Notes: generated from the letters alone by a model not told the origin. 64,000 bases of DNA from Cryptomeria japonica (GCF_030272615.1 NC_081414.1:823976896-824040895); one strand, 5' to 3'; shown: positions 25,201-37,118, numbered from the stretch's first letter. Made by a program: numbers and translations.

Positions 25201-28200
25201 TACAATTTCAGACTGTTACAAATGACACAATAGCACTGATTTCTCAAACCTAATTGACTTATGAGGTATTCACATGCTGCCCTACTTTTCTGAACATAAG
25301 GTACTCAGAAAATTAGACATTACATAGGCAAATAATGATCAAGAACCTGGTTATTTGATGCCACAAGGAAGAGTACATTCTAGTGACCATGTAGGAGCTG
25401 TCACATGAATTTTTGAAGGCTTCAATAGTGAAATTGCCCCACTAGGAGTATGATGCCATATGCCCTTGAGTTGCAGATGTAATAACAAATAAATACAGCA
25501 CTCTCTCCCTTCCAAATAATGATTGAAATGATTGCCAAGGCCAACCGAGTTTAATGAACAAATGCCCACAAAATTCTGAGCAACTAGTAATGAGTAATGA
25601 GTGAAAATATGTGACTAGTAGGTCGCCCTCCATGGCAGACCACGATTTGGACTGAAAATCACCTTCAAACTCCTCCAAACCACCACCAAAAATACCTCCA
25701 AGAAATCACCTAACTCCTGATTAAAGTGCAGATACCAATTGATCATGAATTTGAAGCACTCTCCCCATTCGATCTCCAATCTGCTATGCAAGATGACTTC
25801 AAAAAATTTGGCCCATGGTCACCAATGAAGCTCAATTAGAAAGACTGAAATGTCTTCTTCTCAGCTGAAAAAACACAATAAGCTCCAAGTTGAACTCCTG
25901 AGGTAGAGCTCACAACCAGCGATAATTCGGAAGATCTTTCACAATCTCAAAATCGCATTACCAATTGAGAGTTTCCGCTCCCAATGGCTGAAGATTAACT
26001 GCAGAAACCCTTGGCTCCACAAGCTATCAAACAAAGAAATATTCAACAACTGGATGCCCAATAATGAGGCTGCCCCCTCCATTTATTCTTTTCCTTCAAG
26101 AGGTCGGTCTCCTTCTAGGAGGAATAAACTAATATTTAATTGAACTTCTAGAAGTGACCCCTAAAAAAATAATATTATTTGATCTAATTATTTAATTGCA
26201 TTTTAGATAATTAAAATATCATTATAATATAAACTTATAAAGTGCAATTAACAACAATACATTATCTCACCAAAAATCATATAAAAATAGGATGTGAAGC
26301 CACAAGCAGCTGCCCAAGCGATCCTCTCATCAACTCCTTGACCTACAAGGGTCAAGTAATAGGCCAAACCCCTCTACGGATTGATCCTCATGAAAATGGG
26401 GACATTATAGTGTGGTGATCTCCAAGACAAATAGCTAATAAGAAACTTTTGGATAACAATTGATCCCTTCTTGGTGCTTTTTAGGAAACTTCCTTATAAG
26501 ATGTGGTACTTGGTGCAAAATAGTGTGCAATGAAAAGATATTATTTTTTTTCTTAGGGTAGGAAAGGCCTCCAATTGTTATAGTCAGACTTCATGTGCTC
26601 TTTTATTGATATTTCCTTTAAAGAGTGTTTCTCTAAGACAATCTGCATTTTCAAGTGCTTTCTTCTGCCAAAAATATGTTTTCCATGATTGCAAGACACA
26701 TCACACATCAAGCAATGATTGAAAATAAAGATAATCCTTCTCTCAAGTAGTTTGATGTTGCAAACAAAATTGTGGGCTTCCTTATCCTCTTATCAACTTC
26801 TCATGAGTGAGTGCCATAGACAGAATGGCAAAGAGACTGTTTAATAAGTTCAGCAAATGGGTCAATATTCAAAAGTTGATATTTACTCAATGTTACATGC
26901 AACATATACTTTTATTTCTCACCTAAAAGGATATTTTCTCATTGGTTCATGGATTAAGATGTTCACTTTTATACATTTACAAACCTAGACATGTATTGTA
27001 TTTAGCCAAATTGGGATATAATACATACACTGCAACTCTAAATTATACATTTCATAACATTTTGGCAAGAGAAATTGGATCTCTATTGTACCTTGTAAAG
27101 TTCCTGACAAGATCTAATTTTCTTTTACAGGTGGAATGAAATTGATGACCATGGCACCAGCCATTTTTCCATTGTTGATGTAGATCGTAATGCTGTTTCC
27201 ATCACCAGCACTATAAATGCATACTTTGGGGCTAAGTTGCTTTCTCAGAAGACAGGTATAGTGCTAAACAATGAAATGGATGACTTCTCTATTGAAAGCA
27301 ACAGCTCTGGCTCTTCTCTTCCACCAGCTCCTCCAAACTTTATAAGACCATTCAAACGTCCACTATCTTCTATGGCTCCCACAATTCTTTTGCAGGTGAT
27401 GACAGCTTTTTCCTTCATGTTAAGATTTTGATTTATTTTCCAATAAATAGTGAAAGATAAGGTAATTCAAGCAAGATAATCCATCAATCATTTACCCCAT
27501 TATTTTCCTGTAATTTACCAATATAGCAGCTTGATAATTTAAGGTGTATTGTTCCCTGATTGCTATGCACTGACATGCAAGATGGCTGTGTACTTATATA
27601 ACATCTATTAACCTAACCACCAAGGTCTCAAAGAAATTCAACATACTATTTTCCACTTTTGGATTGATATATTTATAAAATGACAAATCTAAATAGAAAA
27701 TAGTCCTATATGCAAACATTAGAAACAAAGATTGTCACATGTTCATCAACTATTAAGAAATGGTTAGGCATGCCGAAATTGGATCAGTTAAGTTAGTGAA
27801 ATTATCTCTACTTAGTTACATGATGTTCTCACGAAGACTTGTACTTCACACTCTAAATGATTCATTCTAGCAAGGCAAGGAATATAACTGAGTTGCAAAG
27901 ATCAGATTCTCAGGGTAGAGCAGAGACCTACGCTGAGTGATCCAGACACTCAGAGGGTTAATGTTACATATAAAACAAGTATGGGTAACTGATTCAACAC
28001 CAGTTGAATTCATTTGGGGTTTCCGAGACAAGTCTGGTGGCAGCTGAACCCATCCCAGTTTTTTTTTGTCGGGTACAGAAGGCTGTTGGGCTCGTCTCCA
28101 ACATTAGTTTTCTTCTTTTTCTTTATATACCTCCATGTGAGTCATTGTAACATTCTGAGTCTTTTCTTGATTTTTCTTAGAAAATTGGTTGAGTTAGGTT

Positions 28201-31200
28201 ATTGCTGTTTTAGCATATAAGGAGTCTTAGAGGAGTGATAGTGCGATTAGTGTGAGCAATTGCAAGGCTTCTATGGTGTTTGAACATTACTAGTCTTGTG
28301 CAAGAGAAGTACATGAATGCCTTTGAAAGGTCGTCAACCATTGCAATAGCATACGAAATAGTGGCATGAGAAGGAGATCCTTCACTTATTTGGACTTTTC
28401 TCCCTTTCTGGGTTTCTCCAAGACTACGTTGTTGCTTTCATTCCTATGTGTGTTGAATGCTCTCTACTTGTTTATACTTTCTTCTATTCCTTGTTCATTG
28501 CAATTAACACTCAATGTCATACACAAGGAGTGTTTTTTTTAATAGAGAAATGAGCCACATCCAAATCATAAAAGGGCTGGTAACATATTGGTCTGGTAGC
28601 TTAGTGGCAGAGCATCCCAATTATGAATAGGAGTTCCTACATTAGAGTCCTAGCTAGTTCATGGAAAGTTTAGTATGATATTATAGCTAAGGCTAGGAGC
28701 CCCACAACCATAATGTGGTTCAAATGGGTGTTCAAGAAATGAGCCACACCTGAACCATGAAAGGACTAATCACAAAACGGACCAGTAACTTACTGGTAGT
28801 GTCACCACAGCAACAAATGTGAGGCCCTAGATTTGAATCCTGGCTGGTCCATAGAATGTTTAAGATTTTTTTTCATAATTCCACACATGAAACTACCATA
28901 TCATCAATCAATTTATATACTACAAATCACCTATCACCAGTAGTGATCTTCATATTTTGGCTATCCTACTTTCCTTTGTCTTCAAAATCGTCACTATATG
29001 TTAACTCTCATCCTTATGCATTTTATTTGGAGAATGCATCTTTATTTGGTAATATTTCTAATATTATTTTACCCTTGTCAAAACTAAATGCTTAAACTTT
29101 CTTGGTTTCAATTCTTCAATCAGGTTTGATATCATGCATTCATATTTCTTTTACAAGTAATTGAGCCGCAAGGTTGACATATAAAAGATGTTTTGAAATA
29201 ATCAATAAGGGCAACATAGTTGCATTCATATGTGAGAACCACAAAAGAAACATAGTTGCATTCATATATGAGAACCACAAAAGAAAGTATGTGATAGCTT
29301 GATGTTTTTATACATTGTTTAGAACACCACGAACTTAAAGTAAATAACTCATTCTGTACTTCAAAACATTAGGACATTCTAAAATCTTTAACATCTAAAT
29401 TTTTGTTATTGCACTTTAGTTTTGAGTTCAAATCTGAAATTTTTGAACTTATGCCTGCGTGTTGGTATGGTGGAGATGATTGCAAGTTGGTCTTGAGTTA
29501 GACAAAGAGATGCTTGGTCTTTATAGTCTACAAATCCTCTTTGATTGATTGGAATTGAACTTTGTTATATTTTATTTATTTGTGAACCCAAAATCTAATG
29601 ATTTAATTTATAGAAAGAAAAATGCTGAACACGCTAGATGTATCGTAGATACCCAAAAATTCAATGGCCAATATAAATATGAAGATCAATCTAACGTTAG
29701 TTTCTATGAACCTTTTTCTTGTACAATTGAGGAAATTCTATCGACTTCTATACAAAGAATATGCACAATTGGCTTAATTTAAAACTAGCGATTAAATCTA
29801 AAAGTAGTGTGGGGTCTTATGAAACGCAACCAAAACATGAATTAAAGATTGGTAAAGTATGAAACAATAAAACACTAGTCCAATTGAAAAAAGACTTCTA
29901 AAACACATTTAAAATTTGTCTTCCATGGTTTATACTAGTTGTAGATCAGGTTGGATATTTTTATCCCCGCTTAGAAAACTTAACCTCATAAATCCTTTTG
30001 TTGAATATTAGATACCAACAAGTTTCAGACCATCGGACTCTCAAGTATCTTAGATAAGTAACTTTGCTAACAAATTACACCACTAAATTATATCTCTCAT
30101 AGCACTAGCAAAACTTGTCATCGCCATTGGGTGGTAAAAGGAAGGGAAAGCATCTATACCTTGTGAAATGCTAGTAGAAAGATCCAACCAAAGGGTGGAA
30201 GCGCAAGTCAATGATTCTTAGTATTCACTTTGAAAATCCCGGACAAAGAACAGAAAATGCAATAGAAAATTGTGTAATTATTATTTTTATTAGCAGACAA
30301 GAAAAATATTCAATGCTTGTCATTAGATTTGAATTCTAAGGAAGAATGATTTGGGTGTCTTGAATTTACCAGTGTTAATGATGTTGCTATGACAAAGATC
30401 CTTCCAGCACTCATCAATGTTTTTGTTTTTTTTGAAAATCTTGAAGATCTATCAAGATTTTATTTTTATTTAACAACTTATCATATTGTAATGACATAGT
30501 CATGTTGTAGACACCTAGATAATGTCGAATTCAAATCTTTTCAAAATAAAAAAAGCCCTAAATTACCATACACGCCAAACAAAATTCAAAGAACTTAAAA
30601 GAAAGTATGCATTCAATGTTAAATCTTGAATTTGATATCTTGATCAATATAGTATTTTTTTTATAAATAATTGCATCAATTGTCACTTTCCAATGAAGCA
30701 ACATGCAAGATCATCAGATCTTACATTTGTTGTTTTGTGTCTTCACAATACTTGCTAGCAGGATGGACAATTAAGGGCAGTGCTTGGGGCAAGTGGGGGA
30801 ATCAAGATAATTGCTGCAATTACTCAGTTATTTTCGAATTACTTCATTAAAAAAATGGAACCATTGGCATCCATCATGGAGCCTCGAGTTTATCATCAGG
30901 TATTCCCTTTTTGTTTTTCACTTCATGAATGTGATTCTCAAGGAACTTTCTGTACTTTCCACGAGGCTACAAATGACTAATTTTTTGTGATAAATCACAG
31001 CTGATTCCGAATTTTGTTGACTATGAGAAGTGGACAACTGTTCTTGGAGACCATATCGAACTCTCAGAAAAGATAGTAACAGGATTAGAAAAACAAGGTC
31101 ACAAACTACGTGGAGTGATTGGTGGATCAATTTGCCAAATGATTGTTCATGACCTCCATAGTCATACAAGGGTTCAAAATTTACCCAAGAATGTTGTGCA

Positions 31201-31258
31201 TGGAAAGCTCATCGCAGTCAGTGATCCAAGAAAAGGTGGTTTTCCTGCTGGGTTTTGA
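13268..31258 (+). CDS. GGT: Gamma-glutamyltransferase (glutathione hydrolase), seven coding exons
   Basis: Exons at 13268-13274, 15193-15548, 15960-16475, 16572-16807, 27131-27395, 30762-30899 and 31001-31258 join in frame to 1,776 nt (591 aa), close to the 572 aa of Arabidopsis GGT1. GGTs cleave the gamma-glutamyl bond of glutathione and its conjugates; plant forms act in the apoplast or vacuole. The N-terminus has a hydrophobic stretch (about residues 7-19) fitting a signal peptide. Substrate-binding Arg112 lies in DSRETAP, and the active-site loop is PPPSSGG. The autocleavage and catalytic Thr is residue 381 in GTSHFS, giving a large subunit of about 380 and a small subunit of 211 residues. 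N-glycosylation sequons such as NGT and NVT fit a secreted protein. All introns are GT-AG and no premature stop was found. Apoplastic versus vacuolar location is inferred. Confidence 0.93.
13926..14063. repeat. 69-bp tandem duplication in GGT intron 1
   Basis: AAGGGTCTAG...AAAGATTCCT at 13926-13994 is repeated at 13995-14063 with only a few changes. Confidence 0.85.
15193..15548 (+). CDS. GGT: GGT coding exon 2
   Basis: The acceptor is CTAATTGCAG and the donor is GTAAAT at 15549. It encodes the signal-anchor-like N-terminus, the [14 protein letters not shown] segment, [20 protein letters not shown] and the substrate-binding DSRETAP. Confidence 0.92.
15960..16475 (+). CDS. GGT: GGT coding exon 3
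   Basis: The acceptor is TTCTTTTGCAG and the donor GTGAGT at 16476. It encodes [13 protein letters not shown], the large-subunit core, a YNGT sequon and the conserved MPPPSSGG loop that forms the oxyanion region. Confidence 0.94.
16572..16807 (+). CDS. GGT: GGT coding exon 4
   Basis: The acceptor is GGATTTCAG and the donor GTAAGT at 16808, splitting a Lys codon (AA/G). It encodes [15 protein letters not shown] and DPDFVNVTN, the end of the large subunit. Confidence 0.93.
16884..17225. repeat. Old tandem duplication (period about 210 bp) in GGT intron 4
   Basis: The segment starting TTCTTTGTGGTCATT at 16884 recurs, diverged, from 17094. The shared landmarks are GTTTTG, CCATA, ACCAGGAA and TATAACACAC. 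The second copy fades near 17225. Confidence 0.6.
17226..19628. other. GGT intron 4, non-repetitive part
   Basis: AT-rich intronic sequence with no convincing coding region, RNA gene or intact element. Short open frames on either strand are not supported. Confidence 0.5.
19629..20428 (-). repeat. 3' LTR of the intronic copia element
   Basis: Similar to 22738-23522 over most of its length. It starts TGAAAGAAAGCTAGACA (compare TGAAAAGACACTAGACA at 22738) and ends near CCTAATA. Confidence 0.7.
20690..20905. repeat. Imperfect minisatellite within the intronic copia element
   Basis: About six degenerate copies of a unit of roughly 35-40 bases with the core GACTnnTnAGGGAnTCnTnCAAGA, for example near 20735, 20775, 20815, 20845 and 20875. 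Confidence 0.65.
21900..22640 (-). pseudogene. Degenerate copia gag in GGT intron 4
   Basis: Translation of the minus strand gives, with many stops and shifts, the gag-like segments [20 protein letters not shown] and [18 protein letters not shown], which match the UBN2-type gag of Tork-like copia elements. It is non-functional. Confidence 0.65.
22725..22737 (-). promoter_or_regulatory. Primer-binding site of the intronic copia element
   Basis: Minus-strand TTGGTATTAGATC adjoins the 5' LTR. It resembles the initiator-Met tRNA PBS TGGTATCAGAGC with two changes. Confidence 0.65.
22738..23522 (-). repeat. 5' LTR of the intronic copia element
   Basis: Starts TGAAAAGACAC next to the PBS and ends CCTAACA. 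An 18-bp direct duplication (TGTCTACACTAATAAAA) lies near 22763-22798. Confidence 0.7.
23523..27130. other. GGT intron 4, distal part with an LTR-like fragment
   Basis: No supported coding region. A 99-codon open frame at 24598-24897 shows no recognisable family. About 25340-26413 looks like a decayed solo LTR on the minus strand: it ends near 26413 with ATAATGTCCCCATTTT, the common start pattern of many plant gypsy LTRs. No duplication flanking it was confirmed. Confidence 0.4.
27131..27395 (+). CDS. GGT: GGT coding exon 5 (catalytic Thr)
   Basis: The acceptor is TCTTTTACAG after an intron of 10,323 bases. It encodes the autocleavage site GTSHFSIVD with the nucleophilic Thr, [17 protein letters not shown] and RPLSSMAP. 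The donor is GTGATG at 27396. Confidence 0.94.
28546..28870 (+). repeat. Dimeric tRNA-derived SINE-like repeat in GGT intron 5
   Basis: Two tandem diverged copies (about 28546-28735 and 28736-28870) each begin GAAATGAGCCACA. Each carries a box-A-like segment (TAGCTTAGTGGCAGAGC at 28599; TAACTTACTGGTAG at 28787) and a box-B-like segment (AGAGTCCTAGCTAGTTC; GATTTGAATCCTGGC). The spacing fits a tRNA-like RNA polymerase III promoter. The second copy is followed by a T-rich tract. The cloverleaf is not intact, so this is not a functional tRNA gene. Confidence 0.6.
29213..29284. repeat. 36-bp tandem duplication in GGT intron 5
   Basis: AACATAGTTGCATTCATATG...ACCACAAAAGA is repeated twice in tandem with a single visible difference. 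Confidence 0.85.
30762..30899 (+). CDS. GGT: GGT coding exon 6
   Basis: 46 whole codons encode [13 protein letters not shown] and MEPRVYHQ, both conserved small-subunit segments. The acceptor is CTAGCAG and the donor GTATTC. Confidence 0.92.
31001..31258 (+). CDS. GGT: GGT coding exon 7 and stop
   Basis: The acceptor is AAATCACAG. It encodes [21 protein letters not shown] and the terminal [14 protein letters not shown] before TGA at 31256-31258, matching the C-terminus typical of plant GGTs. Confidence 0.93.
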   Translation: MIPNFVDYEKWTTVLGDHIELSEKIVTGLEKQGHKLRGVIGGSICQMIVHDLHSHTRVQNLPKNVVHGKLIAVSDPRKGGFPAGF

Positions 31259-32949
31259 TGGTTCCACTTTATACAAACATCTAATTTACTAGTTTAAGTT
31301 ATGCTTAGATCAATTTAGAGGCTGCATTCTAATTTGAGTTATCTTTTCCAGCAACAATTTTTTCTAAAAAATAATAGTCAACAAGAACATGTTCCAATAT
31401 GACCTAAAAGGCTGATAATAGTTTGCTAAAGGAGAAACAACAGTAACAACAATAAGTTAAAGTACTAAAAATACGAATTGCGTTGCTTACATTTGTTTAA
31501 CATACTATCAATCATAATCTTCATATACTACCAAAATTTAAAGATTCTTAAAAAAACAATACACATTATTTTTCTGAGTTATTTCCAGATATGCTCTGGG
31601 TCTTCTTCCATATCCCCACTGCTATTAAAATCTCAGATTGCAACACAATTGAGAACCTTGACAATCTGGAGTGGCTATGAAATACGTTTAAAAATGACAA
31701 ATATTATCAAGCATGTCTACAATGAGAACAATATTGTCAATATCTTTAGTAGCAGAACATCCATCGAATCATCATCATTGTCACTTTTTCATGTTCAAGC
31801 CATCCACCATTTCTAAACATATCAATTCACCAATACAGCATTACTTTGTCTTACTCCAATAACTAATAAAATCTAGCTTACGAAATATTCAATGTTATAG
31901 TAAGCTACAAACTAATGGAAGGGAAGATGAAAGTAACACACCTCAAAAGGTGTCTAGAAAAAATTATTTTAATTAAGGCATAATTACAACACATGAGTCA
32001 TATTATACATCTTAAAAAATTTAAAAATCAATAATGTGAATAAAATAAATTAGACTAATGCAAGGATAAATATATTTTGTGCAGGGAAAATTCTTTTGAA
32101 AGAAAAAATCCAGTCCAAAGCTTTTTGAATGCACAATTTAAATTCAATAGAACATTACCAATAAACTTGCAAAGCAAGCCTTTGTAAGCATTTCACAATC
32201 ATACAATTTAGGAGTAATTTTTGCAATAGTCTAATGCCCTACAAATTTAACATGCATGCAACTCCTTGAGTACTCAATTTATAGTCTAATGCCTACAAAT
32301 TTAACATGCATGTGCAACTCCTAAAGTACCCAATTTATTTACAACTGAACAAATTGGAAACTGCAATTTAAAATACTGTGTTAAAATTCCCACAAAGATA
32401 GTGCTTAGTTTTGACCTATTTTCCAATGCCACCTTGGAGATTTCCACTATATGTTAAAAATAGCATATTCTCTTATGCTCTTACAACTATCACTACTAAC
32501 TAAATTTATGCACCCAACATGAGTGCCCAACTTGTCATTATTTTTCATCTCAAAATATGCACTTGTCTACTGAAGATTGCAAATTAACCTCCCTCTTACA
32601 AGCTCTTCACATTATATGATTCCATAGTAGATTTTTTTAAATAGGGCAATCCATATTTGCTAAATATAAACACCTTAATGACATCTCACAACACCTTACA
32701 AAGTATTGACATGTGGCACATAATGCCGACTCAAAATTCATTGCCCCATTTTTCATATGATTCTAACTAACTAATAATAATGTGGGAAAACGCTAAGCAA
32801 TTAATAAACAAAGTCAAGAATTTCTTCAAGGTTTAGGCACTTTAATTCCCAACATTTTTCCACTTGTCAACGACCTTGAAGAGCCAAGGGAAATCCATCA
32901 TCTCTAAAATCTTATTATTGGGGTGAAAAAAAGACTCCAAATGCCATCA
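31259..32949. other. Non-coding region downstream of the GGT gene
   Basis: No gene was recognised. A 55-bp-period duplication lies at about 32228-32340 (CTAATGCC...AAATTTAACATGCATG...CAATTTA). The stretch up to about 32854 (ending CCCAACA) may be the remnant 3' LTR of the fossil copia to its right, but the boundaries are unclear. Confidence 0.45.
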
Positions 32950-34450
32950 AATCTTTTTCTTCTTCAAAATTTAGTTAGAGTATTTACAACATTCGTCAAA
33001 ATTTAAACTTTCTATATTTTTACCCTTCCATCATTGATCATGTCTTTAATCAAATAGTACTACACATCTCTTAGGTCCTTGCATGCAAGTTTGGATTCTT
33101 TGCTAAACATATCACTCTTTAATTATTACAATAAAAAGTAATTGTAACCCAATAAGGCCCAACATTTGAACACAAGAATTTCAACCAAATTAATTTTTTA
33201 GAGGCACAAGTTGTTGTCATATACTCTATCTTAATATTGGGCAAAGTAACTACAATCCATTGTTTTCTCATCTAGCTTATTGTACCACCATATAAAGTAA
33301 ACACATATGCATTAGTGAATATTTTATTATTGACATCTCCAACCCAATTTGAGTCCACATAACTAAATATCTAGGGAATGTATTTCTATAAAATTACCAT
33401 GATAACAAAAGAAATATTCTAAGGTATCCTACAAGTATATCTAAATACTCTTTTAATTGCATCCTAAATGAATTTGTCTAGGATCAGATATAAACTTTCT
33501 AAGCACTCCCATTTATTGGGAAATGTTTGGTCTAATACGTATCATAGCATATATCAAACTTCCAATTACACTCTAATAAGGTACCTCACTTATGTCTTTA
33601 AACTCTAATAGGTATGTAGGACATTGTGTAATGAGTAATTTCATTTGTAAAGTAATATGAATGTATAATAGTATAGGATCTTACATGTTAAACCTTTGCA
33701 AAATTGAATTCACATGCTTACTCTAGCCAAGACATAGATTTGTATTTGATCTCTCTTGTTATCCCCATACCAAAAATGTGTTTAACTTCACCTAAGTCTT
33801 TCATTTAAAAACCAACTACAAGTTGAGACTTTAGTTTAAAAATTAATTATATTTCTTTTCTAGTAAATAATATATCATCAACATATAGTGAAATAATAAG
33901 AAATTATTACCATCATATTTATAGTAAACATAGTGATCCAATTTAGAATATTCATATCCTAAACTAAATTTAAATAATCAAATTTTAGGTACTACATCAT
34001 AAGAATCTATTACAAAGATTTCTTTAATTATAGATCAAAATTCCCTTACCTTTCACCTTGAAGTGCTCTAGCTATTTCATGAAGATTTCTTCTTTCAAAT
34101 CACCCTAAAGTTTCAAACTTTTCTTTAATTTACAAACCAAAATTTCTTTACTTTTCACCATGAAGTGCCTTTGCTATGTCATGTAGATTTTTTCCTCCAA
34201 ATCACCACGAATTTTTCATGTCTATTTCTTTGATCTCTAAATCATATGCTATAGTGATGAAAAGGAAGAAGATAATTGATGCCATTTTTTTAATCCATCT
34301 CTTTAATTTGAGTAATCTTTTGCAATCTTTTGTGTCTTGTACTTTTAAATATTTCCAATGAAAGCCAATTTCTTCTTGACTACCCATTTACAACCAATTG
34401 GTTTGTGCCCTTCGAGGAAATGTATCAAATCTAATATATCATTTTTTAAA
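32950..34450 (-). pseudogene. Fossil Ty1/copia reverse transcriptase-RNase H
   Basis: Minus-strand translation, with many stops and shifts, shows copia pol landmarks in order. They are a CKWVVKKK-like RT start (about 34380), the catalytic YVDD in LYVDDILFTRK (about 33870), AIKRVFRY (about 33450), and RNase H segments WVGDVNNK (about 33340) and IEYMTTTCASKKLIWL (about 33200). It is heavily decayed and not expressed as a protein. Confidence 0.75.
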
Positions 34451-35319
34451 GTGTTACTATCCATGTATAATACATCATAAATACCTAAAGTGTTTGTATA
34501 GGTTCATGAATGTTCACATTTGAAATAAATATACATCTTCAGTCACTAGGTGAATTCTATTCTAGTAGTTGTTCTAGTTTGGTTGACTTTTGAACAAGAT
34601 AAATTAGAGATTCTACCTCCTTTTAAAAAAAAATGGAGCTTGGGGTAAGTGCACCAAGATGGTGGACAAAAAGGGGGTATAAGTGACCACTTTTTTTTTC
34701 TTCCTAAAATCAGCTAAACCTAAACTTGGAAGAGCACATTGAAATTTGTCTAATCAAAATTTGAAGATACCAAAAGAACAAGAATTGTAGTACTCTAAAT
34801 CTAGTTTCCAAGCTAAAGTTTTTAAAAATTAGATAGGATTAAGAGGGTCAAATCTTTCTCGCACACAAAAGTGTTCTTGTTTTTTTTTAGAAAAACATAA
34901 CATAGTATTTGGTGTATGTGTGAAAAAAGTTATAGTTGCATTTAGTATTTTGAAAAACCCTTTAGTAGAAAGATAGTTAAGAGTGAGTACTAGAATTTTC
35001 TTTTTGTAATTTATTGTTGAGTATTTTTTTTAAATGATTTTTTGAAGTAGACGCATCCTAAAAATTAGGTACTTGTTTGTGCGTGTCACATAACTTGCAC
35101 CAAAAAAATCAAAAATTCATTTTTTTTAAAGTGTAAAGAATGAAGTGTAGAATAATAATATATAATCTGTTTCAAATTTAGACAAGTAGCTCAAAATTTA
35201 TTAAAAAATGGTACACATATGTCTTTAAGAACTCTAGAGACATTGGCAAAATAAATAAAAAAATAAAATGTTAATGTTGTTCAAATCTAGAAAAAATCAT
35301 ATGGTTAAAAAGATCAGAA
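34451..35319. other. AT-rich intergenic sequence without recognised features
   Basis: No coding region, RNA gene or element boundary could be supported here. Confidence 0.4.
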
Positions 35320-36312
35320 GGCTCTATCATCATTCTCTTGCTATCTCACACTCTTTGTCTCCCCAATATCTAGATCTATCCATTTCAATATCTCTATCCT
35401 TTTCCTCCATCTCTACTTCTCTCCATCTCACTCTCTCCTCTCTTCCTAAGCTATAGATCGTATAATTTATTAGACTTAGTCAAATTTCAATAATCACTAA
35501 GCTCCTACTATAATTCTCTCTTTCTCTCTCCAATTCACTCTCTTTGACTCCCTCAATCTCTAGACCTATCTCTCTTCCTATCAGTCTCCCTCTCCTTGTC
35601 TCTCCCCCATCTCTCTTTATCGTCCTCTTTTCTCTCTCAATATCTAAAACTATCTCTCTCACCCTTCTACTCTATATCTCCCCTCTCTTTTCTACCTACC
35701 TCACATTTATTATCTCCTCTCTATCTCATCTCTCTCTCCCCCTCCCTAACTTTCTCTCTCCTTTCCTCTCTCTACTTATCTCTATGTCCTCTCCCTCTCC
35801 CAACATACCTCCCCTCACTCCCTTCCTACCTTTACTTCTCTACATACCTCTTCCTCTCCCTCTTTCTCTTTCTCTTTGACCCACTCTCTCATGCTCCATC
35901 TCTACTTATCACTCTCAATATTTCACTTTGTACTAACCTCTATCTCCCCTCTCCCTCTCTTTACATACCTCTACCTCCCTCTCTCCCCACCTCTATTTAT
36001 CTACACAAATTTCCCTCTCTCCACTCTCCCACTCCCTCTCTCCCTCCTTCCATTTCTATTTCTCTTCATCTCACTATCTTTGTCTCCCCCAAGTTCTATG
36101 TACCTATATCTTTCCCTATCACTCTCCCTCTCTCCCCTCTCTCTACTTCTTACTATCTCTCTCCTCTCCACCCCAATATCTAGACATATCTTTCTCTCTC
36201 TCTACATACCTCCCTCTCACTCCCTCTACTTTTCTACACATATCTTCTTCCCTCCTCTCCCTCCCCTTCTATCTCTACTCATATATATCTCCCCTCTCCC
36301 TCTCTTTATACA
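35320..36312. repeat. Polypyrimidine (CT-rich) tract of about 1 kb
   Basis: Nearly continuous C/T-rich sequence with a recurring phrase of the type CAATATCTAGAnCTATCTCTCT and CTCTCTCTACATACCTCCCTCTC, suggesting a decayed satellite built from units of roughly 100-200 bases. Long open frames across it (35544-36328 plus; 35480-35662 minus) are low-complexity artefacts. Confidence 0.85.
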
Positions 36313-37118
36313 TATTGTAGTGTCATAAATTGTATACCTTCATTAGTGTGTACAATTTCATACTCTCCTAGCACTCATTTTAGTATTTCTATTTCCTCTA
36401 TGTATTATAGGACCTTTATTGTAATTAAATAATATTTAATTCAATATTATGGGTCTTATTCCACTTTATTACATCATCACACTCTTACTTGGCCCCATAA
36501 TTCTAGGTGTGCCCTATTGGGAAAATGGTGTCTCAACCTTGCATATTACATGAGGTTATTATTTATAATAAGTTTTTATTTGAGCACGAAATGGTGCAAA
36601 ATTCTCCCCAAAGCTTCGGATTGGCTAGAAAAGCATGCCCATACATTTTCATCTCAAGATCACAACTAGTTTTGATTCTTGAAGATATTAAAGTTTTCAT
36701 TTTGGAAGGTGCGATGAAAAGTTTAAATTTAATTGATAACTTTATACCCTTTGAAACACCTTAAGAAGTGTGTGTAACTAGCATAGAAAGTTACAAGGTG
36801 ATAGATCACTTCATGAGCTTTATGGCGCTTCAAACGATTCGTCAATTGAACACTTGGTTCACAAGTTATGGCCTCTAGAAGTTTGGACTCCTAAAACGGG
36901 AAATATAAAATGCATCAGACACATAAATGAGCTATAAAAGGGAGGAACACGTGTTGATGTGTGCTTTGACATGTCATTGTTAGACGTGTGAATATTGTTG
37001 TAATTGATGTCAAACCAACTATCGGTTTGGACCGGACAATGTATGTGGTCCGGATTGGTCTGAATATTGGTTTGGATGTTGTATACAGTCAGAATGTATA
37101 GTTCTCTTGTTATGGACA
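36313..37118. other. Intergenic sequence, possible LTR start at 36315
   Basis: TGTAGTGTCATAAATTG begins abruptly after the pyrimidine tract and resembles the start of plant gypsy LTRs, but no second copy is in the window. No coding region is supported. Confidence 0.3.

Noticed and set aside
28580-28670. Possible functional tRNA gene
   Set aside because: Box-like segments are present, but the acceptor and anticodon stems do not pair into a cloverleaf; it fits a SINE better.
35544-36328. Open frames of 111-195 codons rich in Ser/Leu/Pro
   Set aside because: They arise from the CT-rich tract, which lacks stop codons in the pyrimidine frames; there is no domain or start context.
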